Shown: in pieces, positions 51,216-60,228 of the stretch
Numbering within the stretch: position 1 is the first letter of the stretch
Layout: every line of letters begins with the position of its first letter
Source of the DNA: an uncultured Clostridia bacterium
Lineage (GTDB): Bacteria; Bacillota; Clostridia; Oscillospirales; Oscillospiraceae
Assembly (NCBI GenBank): GCA_946187035.1
Contig: CAMHPQ010000001.1
Span: 1 to 64,000 of the forward strand
DNA: 64,000 nt
Direction: 5' to 3'
The notes under the pieces: model-generated
What the model saw: only the letters and a program-made list of their open reading frames with translations
What the model was told of the DNA's origin: nothing
Database searches by the model: none
Made by a program: the position numbers and the translations under genes

Positions 51216-51515
51216 TTATTCCACCGTCAGAATGTCCGCGAAACCCGTCACCTCAAAAATCTCCAGGATGGTCTCGCCCACGTGGAGCACCTTCATCTCG
51301 CCCTGCCGGCTCATGATCTTCTGAGCAGACAGCAGCACCCGCAGACCAGCCGAGGAGATGTACTCCAGCTTTTCAAAGTCCAGCAGCAGCGTGGACGTGC
51401 CCGCCAGAGACTCCTGGATGGCCGCCTCCAGCTGGGGCGCCGTTACCGTGTCCAGACGGCCCTCCAGCGCGATGGCCGCCGTTCCGTTATCGATGTTTTT
51501 GGTAATATTCAGCAT
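51216..51515 (-). CDS. STAS-domain anti-sigma factor antagonist
   Basis: This 99-residue single-domain STAS protein has the phospho-acceptor Ser in EYISSAGLRVLL. The length and the LEGRLDTVTAPQLE start match SpoIIAA/RsbV. Its sequence around the Ser is nearly identical to the STAS domain of the triple-fusion protein three genes on. It is the first gene of the operon, with AGGAGGG. Dephosphorylated antagonists bind HATPase anti-sigma factors and release their target; here the target is unknown. Confidence 0.94.
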   Translation of the reverse strand: MLNITKNIDNGTAAIALEGRLDTVTAPQLEAAIQESLAGTSTLLLDFEKLEYISSAGLRVLLSAQKIMSRQGEMKVLHVGETILEIFEVTGFADILTVE

Positions 51516-51603
51516 GTCTTTTTCCCTCCTGTATCCATCCGACGATGCCTTTGATTGCGCCGAAGGGATCCCCCGGCGCAGGTCGATGATTACGTATCAA
51601 ATT

Positions 51604-51634
51604 ATTATACATCATCCTGTCCAGACTATGTCAA
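51604..51634 (-). promoter_or_regulatory. Promoter of the partner-switching operon
   Basis: On the minus strand, consensus TTGACA and TATAAT are present, but 19 nt apart, longer than optimal. The leader to the STAS start is about 80 nt. The remaining gap up to 51779 holds the C11 gene's terminator. Confidence 0.55.
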
Positions 51635-51731
51635 TCTTTCCGCTCCAATATGATTCGATTTTCTCACATAAAAATATGAACTTTTTGTAAACAATCGCTC
51701 TGATCCTGCCATTCATTCACAGGTGATACAC

Positions 51732-51763
51732 AAAAAACGCTGCGCACCCGCAGGCACGCAGCG
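51732..51763 (-). terminator. Terminator after the C11 protease gene
   Basis: CGCTGCG (51738-51744) pairs with CGCAGCG (51757-51763), and the minus-strand tail is TTTTTTG, 17 nt after the stop. Confidence 0.85.
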
Positions 51764-51779
51764 CATGGAAGGAACGGAC

Positions 51780-54152
51780 TCAGGCGTTGGGAACCGGAAG
51801 GGTCCAATAGTACTGGTTGTAGAGATCCGTGAACCGGTAGAGGGCCACGCAGCTGCCGCCGAGGCTGGTGTTGCTGATCTGCATATTCTCGGTGACGGTC
51901 ATCTGCTCGCCCAGCTTGTAGGTGTCCAGATAGGCGCCGTCGTAGCTGTAATAGTCGCAGAGGAAGTCCAGGGTGTCGCCCACGTTCAGATCCACCAGAC
52001 CTCTGGCCACGGTCTCGGTCTCGTCGGCGGAATAGGCTGGGCGGGCACCGGCGATGGAGCCGTAGGGATCCTCGTCGGAGAAGATCAGCACCAGATCCAT
52101 CCGCTCCCCGTTCAGCAGCACGGGCACATAGCCGGTGATGGTGTAGCTGTCGCCGTCCTCGGCGGTGCTCAGGTGGTAATAGGCCACGGGCTGGCCGTTG
52201 ATGCTGAGCCAGGTGCCGTCGGTGTCGCCGATCAGGTTGCCGCTGTCGTCAAAGTCGAAGACGTTGTCCAGACCCAGATCCACATAGCCGGTGCCGTCGT
52301 CATAGAACATGTTCAGATCGATGCCCTGCACCAGATCCCACTGATCCTGCGGCAGAACGATCTTGTTGGAGCCGTTGTCATTGGTCCAGACCAGATTGGA
52401 GGGGTCGAACCGGTTATTTGCGATGTACTCCGCCGCCTGATCGGTGGTGATGCTGCGTCCGAACATGAAGCCGGTGTTGCCGCTGTTGATGCCGGAGACG
52501 TCCGGGCCGCGTCCGCCCATGAACAGGCTCAAAAGCTGGGCCACATCCTGGGCGCTGGGGCCTGCCGAGGCGGAGGCGCTGCCGGTCTGGCCGCTCATGA
52601 GCTGTCCCAGCAGGGACGGCAGGGCGGAGCCGGTGCCGCCGGCCGCCACCTGGCCGCTGACCTCCAGATTGGCAAACTCGCGGATGCAGTCGGAATAGGC
52701 GCTGTCCAGACCGATTCGGTCATAGGTGGCCACTGCGGTGTCCACGCCGGAGGCCTTCTTATAGGGGAAGTAGATGGACAGGCCGTAGGCGTTGGTGATG
52801 TTGGCCGCCCGGTTGTATTTCACGCTGCTGAGGAGTACGTCCGCCAGATTCTTGGCCGCGTCGGTGCCCAGATTCTTGGCGAAGTGCACCATGTCGATCT
52901 GGTCGATGGAGCTGCTGCCGGCAAACTCTCTGGTGTTGCTGCGGGCCCGGGACACGGTCTGGTAGTTGTCGGAGGTGATCAGCTGCTGGGTACTCTGGGA
53001 GAATGCGCTGAAGGAGTCGGTGATGGTGCTGCCCAGCTCCGCCAGATCCACCACCGAGAGGGTGGTCTGCTGGCCTCTGCACTGCTGGGCGCAGACGTCC
53101 ACGAAGTCGTCCACGATCTGCTTGCCGATCTCAAGAGTGGAGGCGGAGGTGTTCTGACTGAGCTTGTTCAGCCAGTTGGTGTAATACCAGCCCACGCCGG
53201 GCTCGGTCTCCTCGGAGGCGATCATGTAATCCGCGTACTTGGAGAGCATGAGGGCATTTTCCACCGTGGCCATGAGGCAGGCGTCGTAGCCGATGAAGTC
53301 GAACTTCATGTCCGCAGCCTTCAAAGCCTGGTCGATCTGGGCCAGGGACATGGAGCCGCTGCGGGCGTTCTTCTCGTCATAGCCGTAGCCCTGGAGGGAG
53401 CCGCCGCCGTGATCCCAGAAGATCAGCATGTTCCGGTTGGCGGGGAAATTCTGCTTGCAGAACTGGATGAAGGACAGCAGGTTGTTGGGATCGGTCATGG
53501 CCGCGTTGCCGCCGTTCTGCACCAGGGTCTCGATGCCGCCGTTCCGGACTCTAAACACCTGGTTCACGCTGCTGGAGATGGCCGAGGTCTTCCACTGCTT
53601 GCAGCCGCCGGTGAAGACGATCAGGTTCACCTTGTCCGAGAGCTGGGCGTTGGCCATCTCCGTCAGATCCTTGGTGGCCATGCCGTAGCGGGACTCCAGG
53701 TCGGTGCCGCACATATAGACCATCAGGGTGACGGTGTCCTGGCCATTGCCGACGAGCTTGGTGAATTTCTCTCTGGCGCCGGGGGCCACGGAGGTGTTCA
53801 GCTTCGCCAGATTGCTGTCCGATCCCCAGGAACTGGAGGTGGGATTCAGCAGCTGGCTCTGGGCCTGGGGCAGCGAAAAGCCGGAGCCGCCGTTGGTGGT
53901 GTTCGTGGTGGTGCTTCCGCCGCCGCCGAAGAGGCTGTTGCCGCCCAGCAGCAATGCCAGCAGGATCGCCACGATGCCGCCGCCGATGCCCCCTGCGCGC
54001 TTCACATTCCGGTTGCCGGAGGGCCGCTGCGGGGTGCCGGAGCCGGTGCCGACCTTCCCGGTGCCGAGACCCTCATCGTCTCTTCTGTGGACGCCGAGAC
54101 CGTTGTCGGTGACGTTGGTCTCCCTGCGTCTCGGTCTGTTGTTCTCCGCCAT
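51780..54152 (-). CDS. Clostripain (C11) family cysteine protease, membrane-anchored
   Basis: This 790-residue protein has a charged cytoplasmic N-terminus of about 55 residues, rich in Arg and Gly. One membrane helix (about 57-72) and a Ser/Thr/Gly linker follow. The peptidase C11 domain spans about 140-460, with catalytic His in FWDHGGGS and Cys in GYDACLMATVE. The C-terminal half has beta-rich Asp/Gly segments (FDFDDSGNLIGDTDG) that may bind calcium. ATG 54152 has AAGGGA upstream; the longer track start precedes the promoter. Family members cleave after arginine or activate other surface proteins; the catalytic dyad is intact here. Extracellular location is inferred from the single helix. 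Confidence 0.9.
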   Translation of the reverse strand: MAENNRPRRRETNVTDNGLGVHRRDDEGLGTGKVGTGSGTPQRPSGNRNVKRAGGIGGGIVAILLALLLGGNSLFGGGGSTTTNTTNGGSGFSLPQAQSQLLNPTSSSWGSDSNLAKLNTSVAPGAREKFTKLVGNGQDTVTLMVYMCGTDLESRYGMATKDLTEMANAQLSDKVNLIVFTGGCKQWKTSAISSSVNQVFRVRNGGIETLVQNGGNAAMTDPNNLLSFIQFCKQNFPANRNMLIFWDHGGGSLQGYGYDEKNARSGSMSLAQIDQALKAADMKFDFIGYDACLMATVENALMLSKYADYMIASEETEPGVGWYYTNWLNKLSQNTSASTLEIGKQIVDDFVDVCAQQCRGQQTTLSVVDLAELGSTITDSFSAFSQSTQQLITSDNYQTVSRARSNTREFAGSSSIDQIDMVHFAKNLGTDAAKNLADVLLSSVKYNRAANITNAYGLSIYFPYKKASGVDTAVATYDRIGLDSAYSDCIREFANLEVSGQVAAGGTGSALPSLLGQLMSGQTGSASASAGPSAQDVAQLLSLFMGGRGPDVSGINSGNTGFMFGRSITTDQAAEYIANNRFDPSNLVWTNDNGSNKIVLPQDQWDLVQGIDLNMFYDDGTGYVDLGLDNVFDFDDSGNLIGDTDGTWLSINGQPVAYYHLSTAEDGDSYTITGYVPVLLNGERMDLVLIFSDEDPYGSIAGARPAYSADETETVARGLVDLNVGDTLDFLCDYYSYDGAYLDTYKLGEQMTVTENMQISNTSLGGSCVALYRFTDLYNQYYWTLPVPNA

Positions 54153-54195
54153 GGGGTTCCCTTCTTTCTGTCGAATTTGGGGTGTTTTCTTCCTT

Positions 54196-54224
54196 ATTAT
54201 AACAGAGCGCACATGAAGAATCAA
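54196..54224 (-). promoter_or_regulatory. Promoter of the C11 protease gene
   Basis: On the minus strand, TTGATT and consensus TATAAT are separated by 17 nt, 44 nt before the start codon. Confidence 0.7.
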
Positions 54225-54261
54225 GAACCGTCTGCCCCGATCCCCCGTGCAAAAAAGAAAA

Positions 54262-54292
54262 CTCTCAGAACGGCACAAGACCATTCTGAGAG
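54262..54292 (-). terminator. Terminator after the SLH protein gene
   Basis: A perfect 9-bp stem (CTCTCAGAA/TTCTGAGAG) with a 13-nt loop is followed on the minus strand by TTTTCTTTTTTG. Confidence 0.9.
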
Positions 54293-54335
54293 CTTTCGTC
54301 AAATACACTTTTGGCGCGTTTTCAACGCTTTCGCA

Positions 54336-55313
54336 TCACACGCTGCGATACAGGAACGTTACGATCTGTGCGCGGGTGCATTCGCTCATGGGCGCGAAAT
54401 GCGTCTCGTCCACGCCGTTGGTGATGCGCGCGCTGTCCGCCCAGATCACCGGGACGGTGTACCACACGCCGGCAGGGACGTCCACATAGGTGAGCTCCGC
54501 GTCCGCGAGCGTCGGCTCACCGGCAAAACGGAACAGGAACGTGACGATGTGCGCGCGGGTGCAGGTGGCATTGGGGTCAAAGGTCGTATCGCTGACGCCC
54601 TTGGTGATGCCCTTGTCCACTGCCCACAGCACGGCGTTGTAGTAGAAGCTGCCTTCCTTCACATCGGTGAAGGTGTTCTTCAAACCGTCCACACTGGGAG
54701 AACCGGCGGCGCGATACAGGAAGGTGACGGCCTCGGCACGGGTGCAGGCCTTCGCGGGAGAGAAGGCGGTGTCAGAGGTGCCCTTCGTGATTCCGTTGGA
54801 AACCGCCCAGTCCACGGCGGTGTGGTACCAGCTGTCCTTGCTGCGATCCACGTCGGCAAAGTTCTCGCTGGGGCAGGGTTCACCAAAATCCTCCCCGGAG
54901 CCGTCGATCACAAAGAAGGTCACTTTGAGATCCTTGCCCAGCGTAGCGCCGGTGTTGGACTTTACATCCTGACCGATGACGAGCGTATATCTGCCCGCCG
55001 GGAGGTCACGGAAGCTGACGGTGAAGGTGCGATTGTTCCCCGTTGCGCCTTCAAACTTCGTCGCGGCAACCACGTTTTCCTCAATATAGATCTTGCCCGC
55101 AGATTCATCGCTGTAATTGTCCATGCCGCTGTCAAAGGCTACGGTGATCGTGGTGTTCGGCTTGACAGCGCTGCTCTCAAGGTTTTTGCCGAGGGCGGTC
55201 ACGGACGCGACCTTCAGCGGGCTCTGGCTGTTCTCTCCGTCCGCCAGCGCGGGGAAAGCCAGCAGCCCCGCCGCCATGACGAGCACGAGGATCAGGGACA
55301 ATGCTTTCTTCAT
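54336..55313 (-). CDS. Secreted SLH-domain surface protein
   Basis: This 325-residue protein has a Sec signal peptide (KKALSLILVLVMAAGLLAFPALA, cleavage about residue 24). A single beta-sandwich, Ig-like region of about 110 residues follows. Three SLH repeats come next, each with a short FADV/FTDV/YVDV start, an AVxWAVxxGITxG core and a CTRAxxVTFLYR end. SLH repeats bind pyruvylated or related cell-wall polymer, so the protein is probably anchored at the cell surface. ATG 55313 has AAGGAGG. No enzymatic domain is seen. The gene is monocistronic, between a good promoter and terminator. Confidence 0.92.
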   Translation of the reverse strand: MKKALSLILVLVMAAGLLAFPALADGENSQSPLKVASVTALGKNLESSAVKPNTTITVAFDSGMDNYSDESAGKIYIEENVVAATKFEGATGNNRTFTVSFRDLPAGRYTLVIGQDVKSNTGATLGKDLKVTFFVIDGSGEDFGEPCPSENFADVDRSKDSWYHTAVDWAVSNGITKGTSDTAFSPAKACTRAEAVTFLYRAAGSPSVDGLKNTFTDVKEGSFYYNAVLWAVDKGITKGVSDTTFDPNATCTRAHIVTFLFRFAGEPTLADAELTYVDVPAGVWYTVPVIWADSARITNGVDETHFAPMSECTRAQIVTFLYRSV

Positions 55314-55386
55314 CTTTGTTTCCTCCTTATCATTCTGTATGGATTTGCGCCTGCCCGTTTTCAAGCAAGCAAACCAATCACAGTTG

Positions 55387-55415
55387 ATTATACCACACAT
55401 CTCTATTCTCTGCAA
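55387..55415 (-). promoter_or_regulatory. Promoter of the SLH protein gene
   Basis: On the minus strand, TTGCAG and TGGTATAAT (extended -10) are separated by 17 nt. Confidence 0.75.
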
Positions 55416-55457
55416 GAATCACAGGGAGGACGCTCCCGACTGGTCTGCTCCGGTTTT

Positions 55458-56306
55458 TTATTTCTTTCGATTCAGCGGGATCTGGTGCTCGCAGGGCACC
55501 TTCGTCTGGCAGAGGCCGCAGCCGTAGCGGGGGTGGTGCACCACGCCCTGCACCTTCTGGTAGAGACCGCACTTGATGTGGCTCTTCCCTTTCTCCAGAC
55601 TGATGGCGTGCACCGGACAGCGCTTGATGCAGGCGCCGCAGCGGATGCAGTAATCGTAAATGCCGGTGTAGGGCCGCTCGTCCGGCTCCAGCGGCGCGGT
55701 GACGATCACGCTGGCAAAGCGTCCGGCGATGCCCCGCTCCGTGATCATGCCCTTGGAGAGGGCGAAGGTGCCGAGACCGCAGACATAGGCCGCGTGGCGC
55801 TCCGACCAGCGGCTGCCGAAGGTCTTGGCGGTCATCTCCGGATAGCCCTCGATGCCCTTTCCGGCAGTGACCCGCTGGAATCTCGGATCGATGGCCGGGG
55901 CGCAGGCCTCGAAGCCCTGAGACCGGAACCAGTCGCAGAGAGCCTGGGAATAGGCGTTGATGAAGTCCTGGCCCTCGAATCTTGCGTAGACCCAGAGCTT
56001 GGAGGCGTTTTTCTTCTGGGCCCGGTTGCTCTCCAGCACCGCCTCGCTCATGGGAAAAAACAGCGACACGATGCTCTTGGCCCCGGGGAGCCATTCGGCC
56101 GGGCTCATGTGCCAGGGGCCTATGACGCTGGGCTCCTTGTACTTCTCAAACAGCGGATCGTCCGCCGCGCCGAAGCCGATAATCGGAGCTTCAAACATGG
56201 CGGTGCCCACATATTTGGACTGGATCTTGTCCGTTGGCCGCAGAACGTTGCCCGGTACCTCCGAGAACAGCTCCGCGCAGCGCGCTTCAATCTGTTGATG
56301 GTTCAT
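55458..56306 (-). CDS. QueG-like iron-sulfur protein (short, without HEAT tail)
   Basis: The 282-residue protein has an N-terminal domain related to epoxyqueuosine reductases: AKSIVSLFFPMSEAV, SERHAAYVCGLGTFALSKGMIT and GRFASVIVTAPL. A [4Fe-4S] motif follows (YCIRCGACIKRCPVHAI), with further cysteines downstream (IKCGLYQK, YGCGLCQTKVPCEH) that could form the second cluster. True QueG is about 380 residues with a C-terminal HEAT region; this one lacks that and may be a paralogue. It may be a B12-dependent reductase of other function, so the symbol queG is withheld. ATG 56306 has GGGAGG. It lies behind two ABC genes and may be cotranscribed. Confidence 0.8.
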   Translation of the reverse strand: MNHQQIEARCAELFSEVPGNVLRPTDKIQSKYVGTAMFEAPIIGFGAADDPLFEKYKEPSVIGPWHMSPAEWLPGAKSIVSLFFPMSEAVLESNRAQKKNASKLWVYARFEGQDFINAYSQALCDWFRSQGFEACAPAIDPRFQRVTAGKGIEGYPEMTAKTFGSRWSERHAAYVCGLGTFALSKGMITERGIAGRFASVIVTAPLEPDERPYTGIYDYCIRCGACIKRCPVHAISLEKGKSHIKCGLYQKVQGVVHHPRYGCGLCQTKVPCEHQIPLNRKK

Positions 56307-56356
56307 TTGAGGCCTCCCTTCCGTTTGCAGCTTCTTCATGCAGTCCGTCCTTCTGT

Positions 56357-58168
56357 CTATCCCAGAGCAGATCTGGTCGCCTCGTCCTCATACTGTCTGG
56401 TGTAGAGCCGGTAGTAATAGCCGCGCCGGGCCATGAGCTCCTCGTGTCGCCCCTGCTCCACGATCCTGCCGTGGTGGACGACGAGAATCACGTCCGCGTT
56501 CTGCACGGTGCTCAGCCGGTGGGCGATGACGATGCTGGTGCGGCCCCGGATGATGGTGTCGATGGCGGCCTGGATCTTCTGCTCGGTGATGGTGTCCACC
56601 GAAGCGGTGGCCTCGTCCAGCACCAGAATCCGCGGATCGGCCAGGATGGCCCGGGCGAAGCTGATGAGCTGCTTTTCGCCGGTGGAGAGCAGATCGCCGC
56701 CCTCGCCCACGTCGGTGTCCAGCCCGTGCTCCAGCCGGTCTGCCACCTCTGCGGCGCTCACCAGATCCAGCGCACGGCGAATGTCCGCCTCCGAAGCGTC
56801 GGGATTGCCGTAGAGCAGATTTTCCCGCAGGGTGCCGGAGAAGAGATGGGGCGTCTGCAGCACATAGCCGATGGCGCTGTGGAGCCAGAGCTGGCTGCGC
56901 TCCCGGGCGTCCCTGCCGTCGATAAGCACCTGCCCCTCCGTGGGCTCATAGAACCGGCAGATCAGGTTCGCCAGCGTGGATTTTCCGGCGCCGGTCTCCC
57001 CCACAATGGCCACGTTGGTGCCGAAGGGGATCTCCAGCGAGAAGTGCTCCAGCACAGTTTCCTCGCCGTCGGGGTAGCGGAAGGTCACGTCCCGGAAGGA
57101 GATGTCCCCCCGGATCGGCTCCCAGTTTTCCTTCTTCGGGGTGAAGCAGTCGCCGTAGATCTCCACCACTTCGGGAGAATCCTTCACGTCCGGCTCCGTT
57201 TCCAGCAGCTTCGTCAGCCGCTCGATATTCACCTGAGTCGTGATCAGATCCGAGATGGCGTCCACCACCCATCGGATGGGCTCCATAAGCCCCTGGGCGT
57301 AGCTCATGAACATGGAGAAGGTGCCGATCTGGGTCTTGGCGATGTAGCCGCCCTTCCAGAGCACCACGGCCAGGGCCAGCGAGGAGGCAAAGTTCATGGT
57401 CACGGCGAAGAGGCCTCTCAATCTGGCGGCCCCGATGGCCCGGCGGCGGATGCGGGAGGTATCCGAGACGAAGGCCCGCTCCATGGTGTCCTCCACCACC
57501 AGTGTCTTGATGGTCCGGGCGCCGGTGATGCCCTCGTTGAAGTTTCCAGTGATCTGGGAATTGATCTCCCGGATCTCCCGGTTGGCCCGGGTCAGACCTC
57601 TCTGAAACACCGAGAACAGCAGCACCGTCAGCGGCAGCACCGCCATGACCAGCAGCGCCAGGCGGGCGTTGATCACCAGCATGACGATCACCGCGCCGAC
57701 CACATAGCCCAGCTGCCAGAGGCTGTCCAGCAGCGTCCAGCTCACCAGAGCGCCGATCTTCTGGGTGTCAGACATGACCCGGGCGTGGAGATAGCCCACA
57801 CTGTTTTGGTTGAAGTAGGAAAAGGACAGCGTCTGCAGGTGGTTGAAGGCGGCGTTGCGCAGATCCTTGTCCACCCCCACCTCGATCTGCATGCTGAAGA
57901 TGCAGGCTACGTAGTTCACCAAGGCGCCGCCGCAGATCAGCGCCAGATAGAGGATCACGAACAGGACGATGGTGTCCATGGTCCCTTCACCGATGAAGTG
58001 GTTCAGGGCGTAGCGCTGGAACAGCGGCACGCCGATGTCCACCAGCGAGCCCACGATGCAGCCGAGGATCATGCCCAGAACGGCTTTTTTGTAGTTTTTC
58101 AGATACGGCAGCAGCTTCCCGATGCCGAAGAACGGGAGGCGCACGGTGTCGGAGGCATGCCGGTTCAT
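56357..58168 (-). CDS. ABC exporter half-transporter (second exporter, subunit 2)
   Basis: This 603-residue half-transporter has a six-helix domain (about 25-320) and an ATPase domain with Walker A (GETGAGKST) and Walker B ILVLDEATASVD. A degenerate signature is present (LLSTGEKQLI instead of LSGGQ). The ATG overlaps the preceding ABC gene by 4 nt, so the two form a heterodimer. It is likely a drug or lipid exporter; no substrate evidence is visible. It precedes the QueG-like gene by 50 nt on the same strand. Confidence 0.9.
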   Translation of the reverse strand: MNRHASDTVRLPFFGIGKLLPYLKNYKKAVLGMILGCIVGSLVDIGVPLFQRYALNHFIGEGTMDTIVLFVILYLALICGGALVNYVACIFSMQIEVGVDKDLRNAAFNHLQTLSFSYFNQNSVGYLHARVMSDTQKIGALVSWTLLDSLWQLGYVVGAVIVMLVINARLALLVMAVLPLTVLLFSVFQRGLTRANREIREINSQITGNFNEGITGARTIKTLVVEDTMERAFVSDTSRIRRRAIGAARLRGLFAVTMNFASSLALAVVLWKGGYIAKTQIGTFSMFMSYAQGLMEPIRWVVDAISDLITTQVNIERLTKLLETEPDVKDSPEVVEIYGDCFTPKKENWEPIRGDISFRDVTFRYPDGEETVLEHFSLEIPFGTNVAIVGETGAGKSTLANLICRFYEPTEGQVLIDGRDARERSQLWLHSAIGYVLQTPHLFSGTLRENLLYGNPDASEADIRRALDLVSAAEVADRLEHGLDTDVGEGGDLLSTGEKQLISFARAILADPRILVLDEATASVDTITEQKIQAAIDTIIRGRTSIVIAHRLSTVQNADVILVVHHGRIVEQGRHEELMARRGYYYRLYTRQYEDEATRSALG

Positions 58169-60021
58169 GCGCCCACCTCCCCCACGGAGCTGCTTTGGAT
58201 GTCGCAGATCTTCTGATAGATGCCGCCGGCTTTGGAGAGGGTCGCGTGGTCGCCACGCTCGATGATCTCCCCCCGGTCCAGCACCAGGATCTGGTCGGCC
58301 TTGGAAAGGGTGGTGATGCGGTGAGAGATCAGCAGAATGGTCGCGCTGCCGAAGCGGCGCTCCAGCTCCGCGCGAATCTTCGCGTCGGTCTCCGTATCCA
58401 CGGCGGAGAGGGAATCGTCGAAAATCAGGATCGGCGTGTGCTGGGTCAGGGCTCTGGCGATGGCGGCCCGCTGTTTCTGCCCGCCGGAGAGCGTCACGCC
58501 CCGCTCGCCCACGAAGGTGTCATAGCCCTTTGCAAAATCCATGACCGTCTCGTCGAGACAGGCAGCCTTCGCCGCCTCCCGCACTGCGTCCAGGGACATG
58601 GTCTCGTCGGTAATGGCGATGTTCTCCCGGATGGTGCGGCTGAAGAGATAGGGCTCCTGCAGCACCATGCCGATGTTCCGCCGCAGGTGGGCGGTCTCGA
58701 TGTCCTTCAGATCCACGCCGCCGATGGTGATGCGCCCGCAGCCCTCGGGGAGCTCATAGAGCTTGTCCAAAAGAAGCATCAGCGTGCTCTTGCCGCTGCC
58801 GGTGCCGCCGAGGATGCCCAGCGTCGTGCCCGCCGGTACCGTGAAGCTCACGTTCTTCAAAACCTCCCGGCCCTCGGCAGTGTAGCGGAAGGAGACGTTT
58901 TCAAACACGATATCCTGATCCATTTCGGGCTTGAGGCTGCGTCCGGTCTCCCGCTCCTCCTCCGCCTCCATGATGTAGGCGATGCGGTCCATGCTGACGC
59001 CCGCCTTGCTCATCTCGGCGATCATGCGGCCCAGCATGCGCACCGGCCAGGTCATGATGGCCCCGTAGGAGAGAAAGGCGATGTATTCACCGGCGGTCAT
59101 CTCCCCCCGCAGGCAGAAGACCGATCCGAACACCACGATCAGCATGATCTGCACGCCGGAGAGCACGTCGCTGAGACTCCAGAACTGCGCCAATGGCCGG
59201 GCCAGCTTCATCCAGAGGCCGGTGTAATATTCGTTCTGCGCCTCGAAGCGTTCCCGCTCCCGCCGCTCCTGGCCGAAGGAACGCGCCACCCGCACGCCGG
59301 TGAGATTCTCCTGGGCGATGTCCGAGAGCTTGCCCTCGTTTTCGTCGCAGTCCAGAAAGGCCTTGCCGATCTTCCCGTGGAAGTGCACCGAGCGGAGGAT
59401 GATATACGGCACCGGCAGCATGGCGATGATGGTGAGCTTCCAGTTCATACCCAGCATGAAAGTGAGACTCAGGGCCAGCAGCACCACGATGCGAAAGATG
59501 CTGGTCATCTGCTCGGACACGAAGCTTTTGAGGGTTTCAATGTCGCTGGTGCAGCGCTGGATGATGTCCCCCGTGCGGTGCTGGCTGTGCCAGGCGTAGG
59601 GCAGCCGCTCGATGTGGCGGAAGAGGGCGTCCCGCATGGTTTTCGTGAGGGTTTCGGCGCCCCGGGTGTTCGACACCCGGAAGGTGTACTGGGCCGCCAC
59701 CTTCACGGCGGCCACCGCGAGGATCGCCAATGCCATGATCCAGATGTGCTCGCCGAGATACGCCCAGCCGCCGGCGCGCTCTGCCAGTCTCATGGCAAAG
59801 GCCGGGAGATTCGCCGTCTTTCCGCCCAGGGCGTTGTCCACCGCGGCACGGACGATCTGCGGGCTCACCATGTCCGCCAGGGCGGTCACGGCGGCGGAGA
59901 CCATGCTCAGCAGGAACCAGCCCTTGCTCCCCCGGAGAAACCGCCAGAGCAGGGCCCGTTCCCGGGCTTTTTCCGTTTTCGTCTTCTTCTGATTCATTGG
60001 TTCATCCGATTTGCGATCCAT
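58165..60021 (-). CDS. ABC exporter half-transporter (second exporter, subunit 1)
   Basis: This 618-residue half-transporter has membrane segments at about 30-330 and an ATPase domain with Walker A (GGTGSGKST), a full signature (VTLSGGQKQR) and Walker B ILIFDDSLSAVDTET. Asp follows Walker B in place of Glu, so each subunit lacks one element and the pair forms one active and one degenerate site. The start ATG 60021 has AAGGAGA. No MarR gene is adjacent, unlike the first exporter at 14-18 kb. Confidence 0.9.
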   Translation of the reverse strand: MDRKSDEPMNQKKTKTEKARERALLWRFLRGSKGWFLLSMVSAAVTALADMVSPQIVRAAVDNALGGKTANLPAFAMRLAERAGGWAYLGEHIWIMALAILAVAAVKVAAQYTFRVSNTRGAETLTKTMRDALFRHIERLPYAWHSQHRTGDIIQRCTSDIETLKSFVSEQMTSIFRIVVLLALSLTFMLGMNWKLTIIAMLPVPYIILRSVHFHGKIGKAFLDCDENEGKLSDIAQENLTGVRVARSFGQERRERERFEAQNEYYTGLWMKLARPLAQFWSLSDVLSGVQIMLIVVFGSVFCLRGEMTAGEYIAFLSYGAIMTWPVRMLGRMIAEMSKAGVSMDRIAYIMEAEEERETGRSLKPEMDQDIVFENVSFRYTAEGREVLKNVSFTVPAGTTLGILGGTGSGKSTLMLLLDKLYELPEGCGRITIGGVDLKDIETAHLRRNIGMVLQEPYLFSRTIRENIAITDETMSLDAVREAAKAACLDETVMDFAKGYDTFVGERGVTLSGGQKQRAAIARALTQHTPILIFDDSLSAVDTETDAKIRAELERRFGSATILLISHRITTLSKADQILVLDRGEIIERGDHATLSKAGGIYQKICDIQSSSVGEVGA

Positions 60022-60050
60022 CGGTTCTCCTTGCTTGCTTTTATGCTCTC

Positions 60051-60079
60051 AGTCTATCAGAAAGGCCCTGAAAACACAA
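60051..60079 (-). promoter_or_regulatory. Promoter of the second ABC exporter operon
   Basis: On the minus strand, TTGTGT and TAGACT are separated by 17 nt, 29 nt before the start codon. Confidence 0.5.
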
Positions 60080-60134
60080 GCCCGCAAAGGCAGACCTCCG
60101 GAACCCGGGACATCCATTTCTGCATCCACAGAAA

Positions 60135-60166
60135 AGCCGCCTCAACGATTGAAGGTTGAGACGGCT
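60135..60166 (-). terminator. Terminator after the VWA gene
   Basis: A 12-bp stem with one mismatch (AGCCGxCTCAAC/GTTGAGxCGGCT) and an 8-nt loop is followed on the minus strand by TTTTCT. Confidence 0.8.
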
Positions 60167-60228
60167 GTTGCCGGATACTTCCAAAGCGCGGTCTGCCGGT
60201 TGAATGGTTCCATTTCCGCGCTGTCGGC

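Noticed and set aside
51723-56405. A 1560-codon plus-strand ORF
   Set aside because: It runs antisense through the C11, SLH and QueG-like genes and their promoters and terminators. Its composition is biased to Gly, His, Val, Ala and Gln, and no domain is seen. It is a GC-rich shadow ORF.
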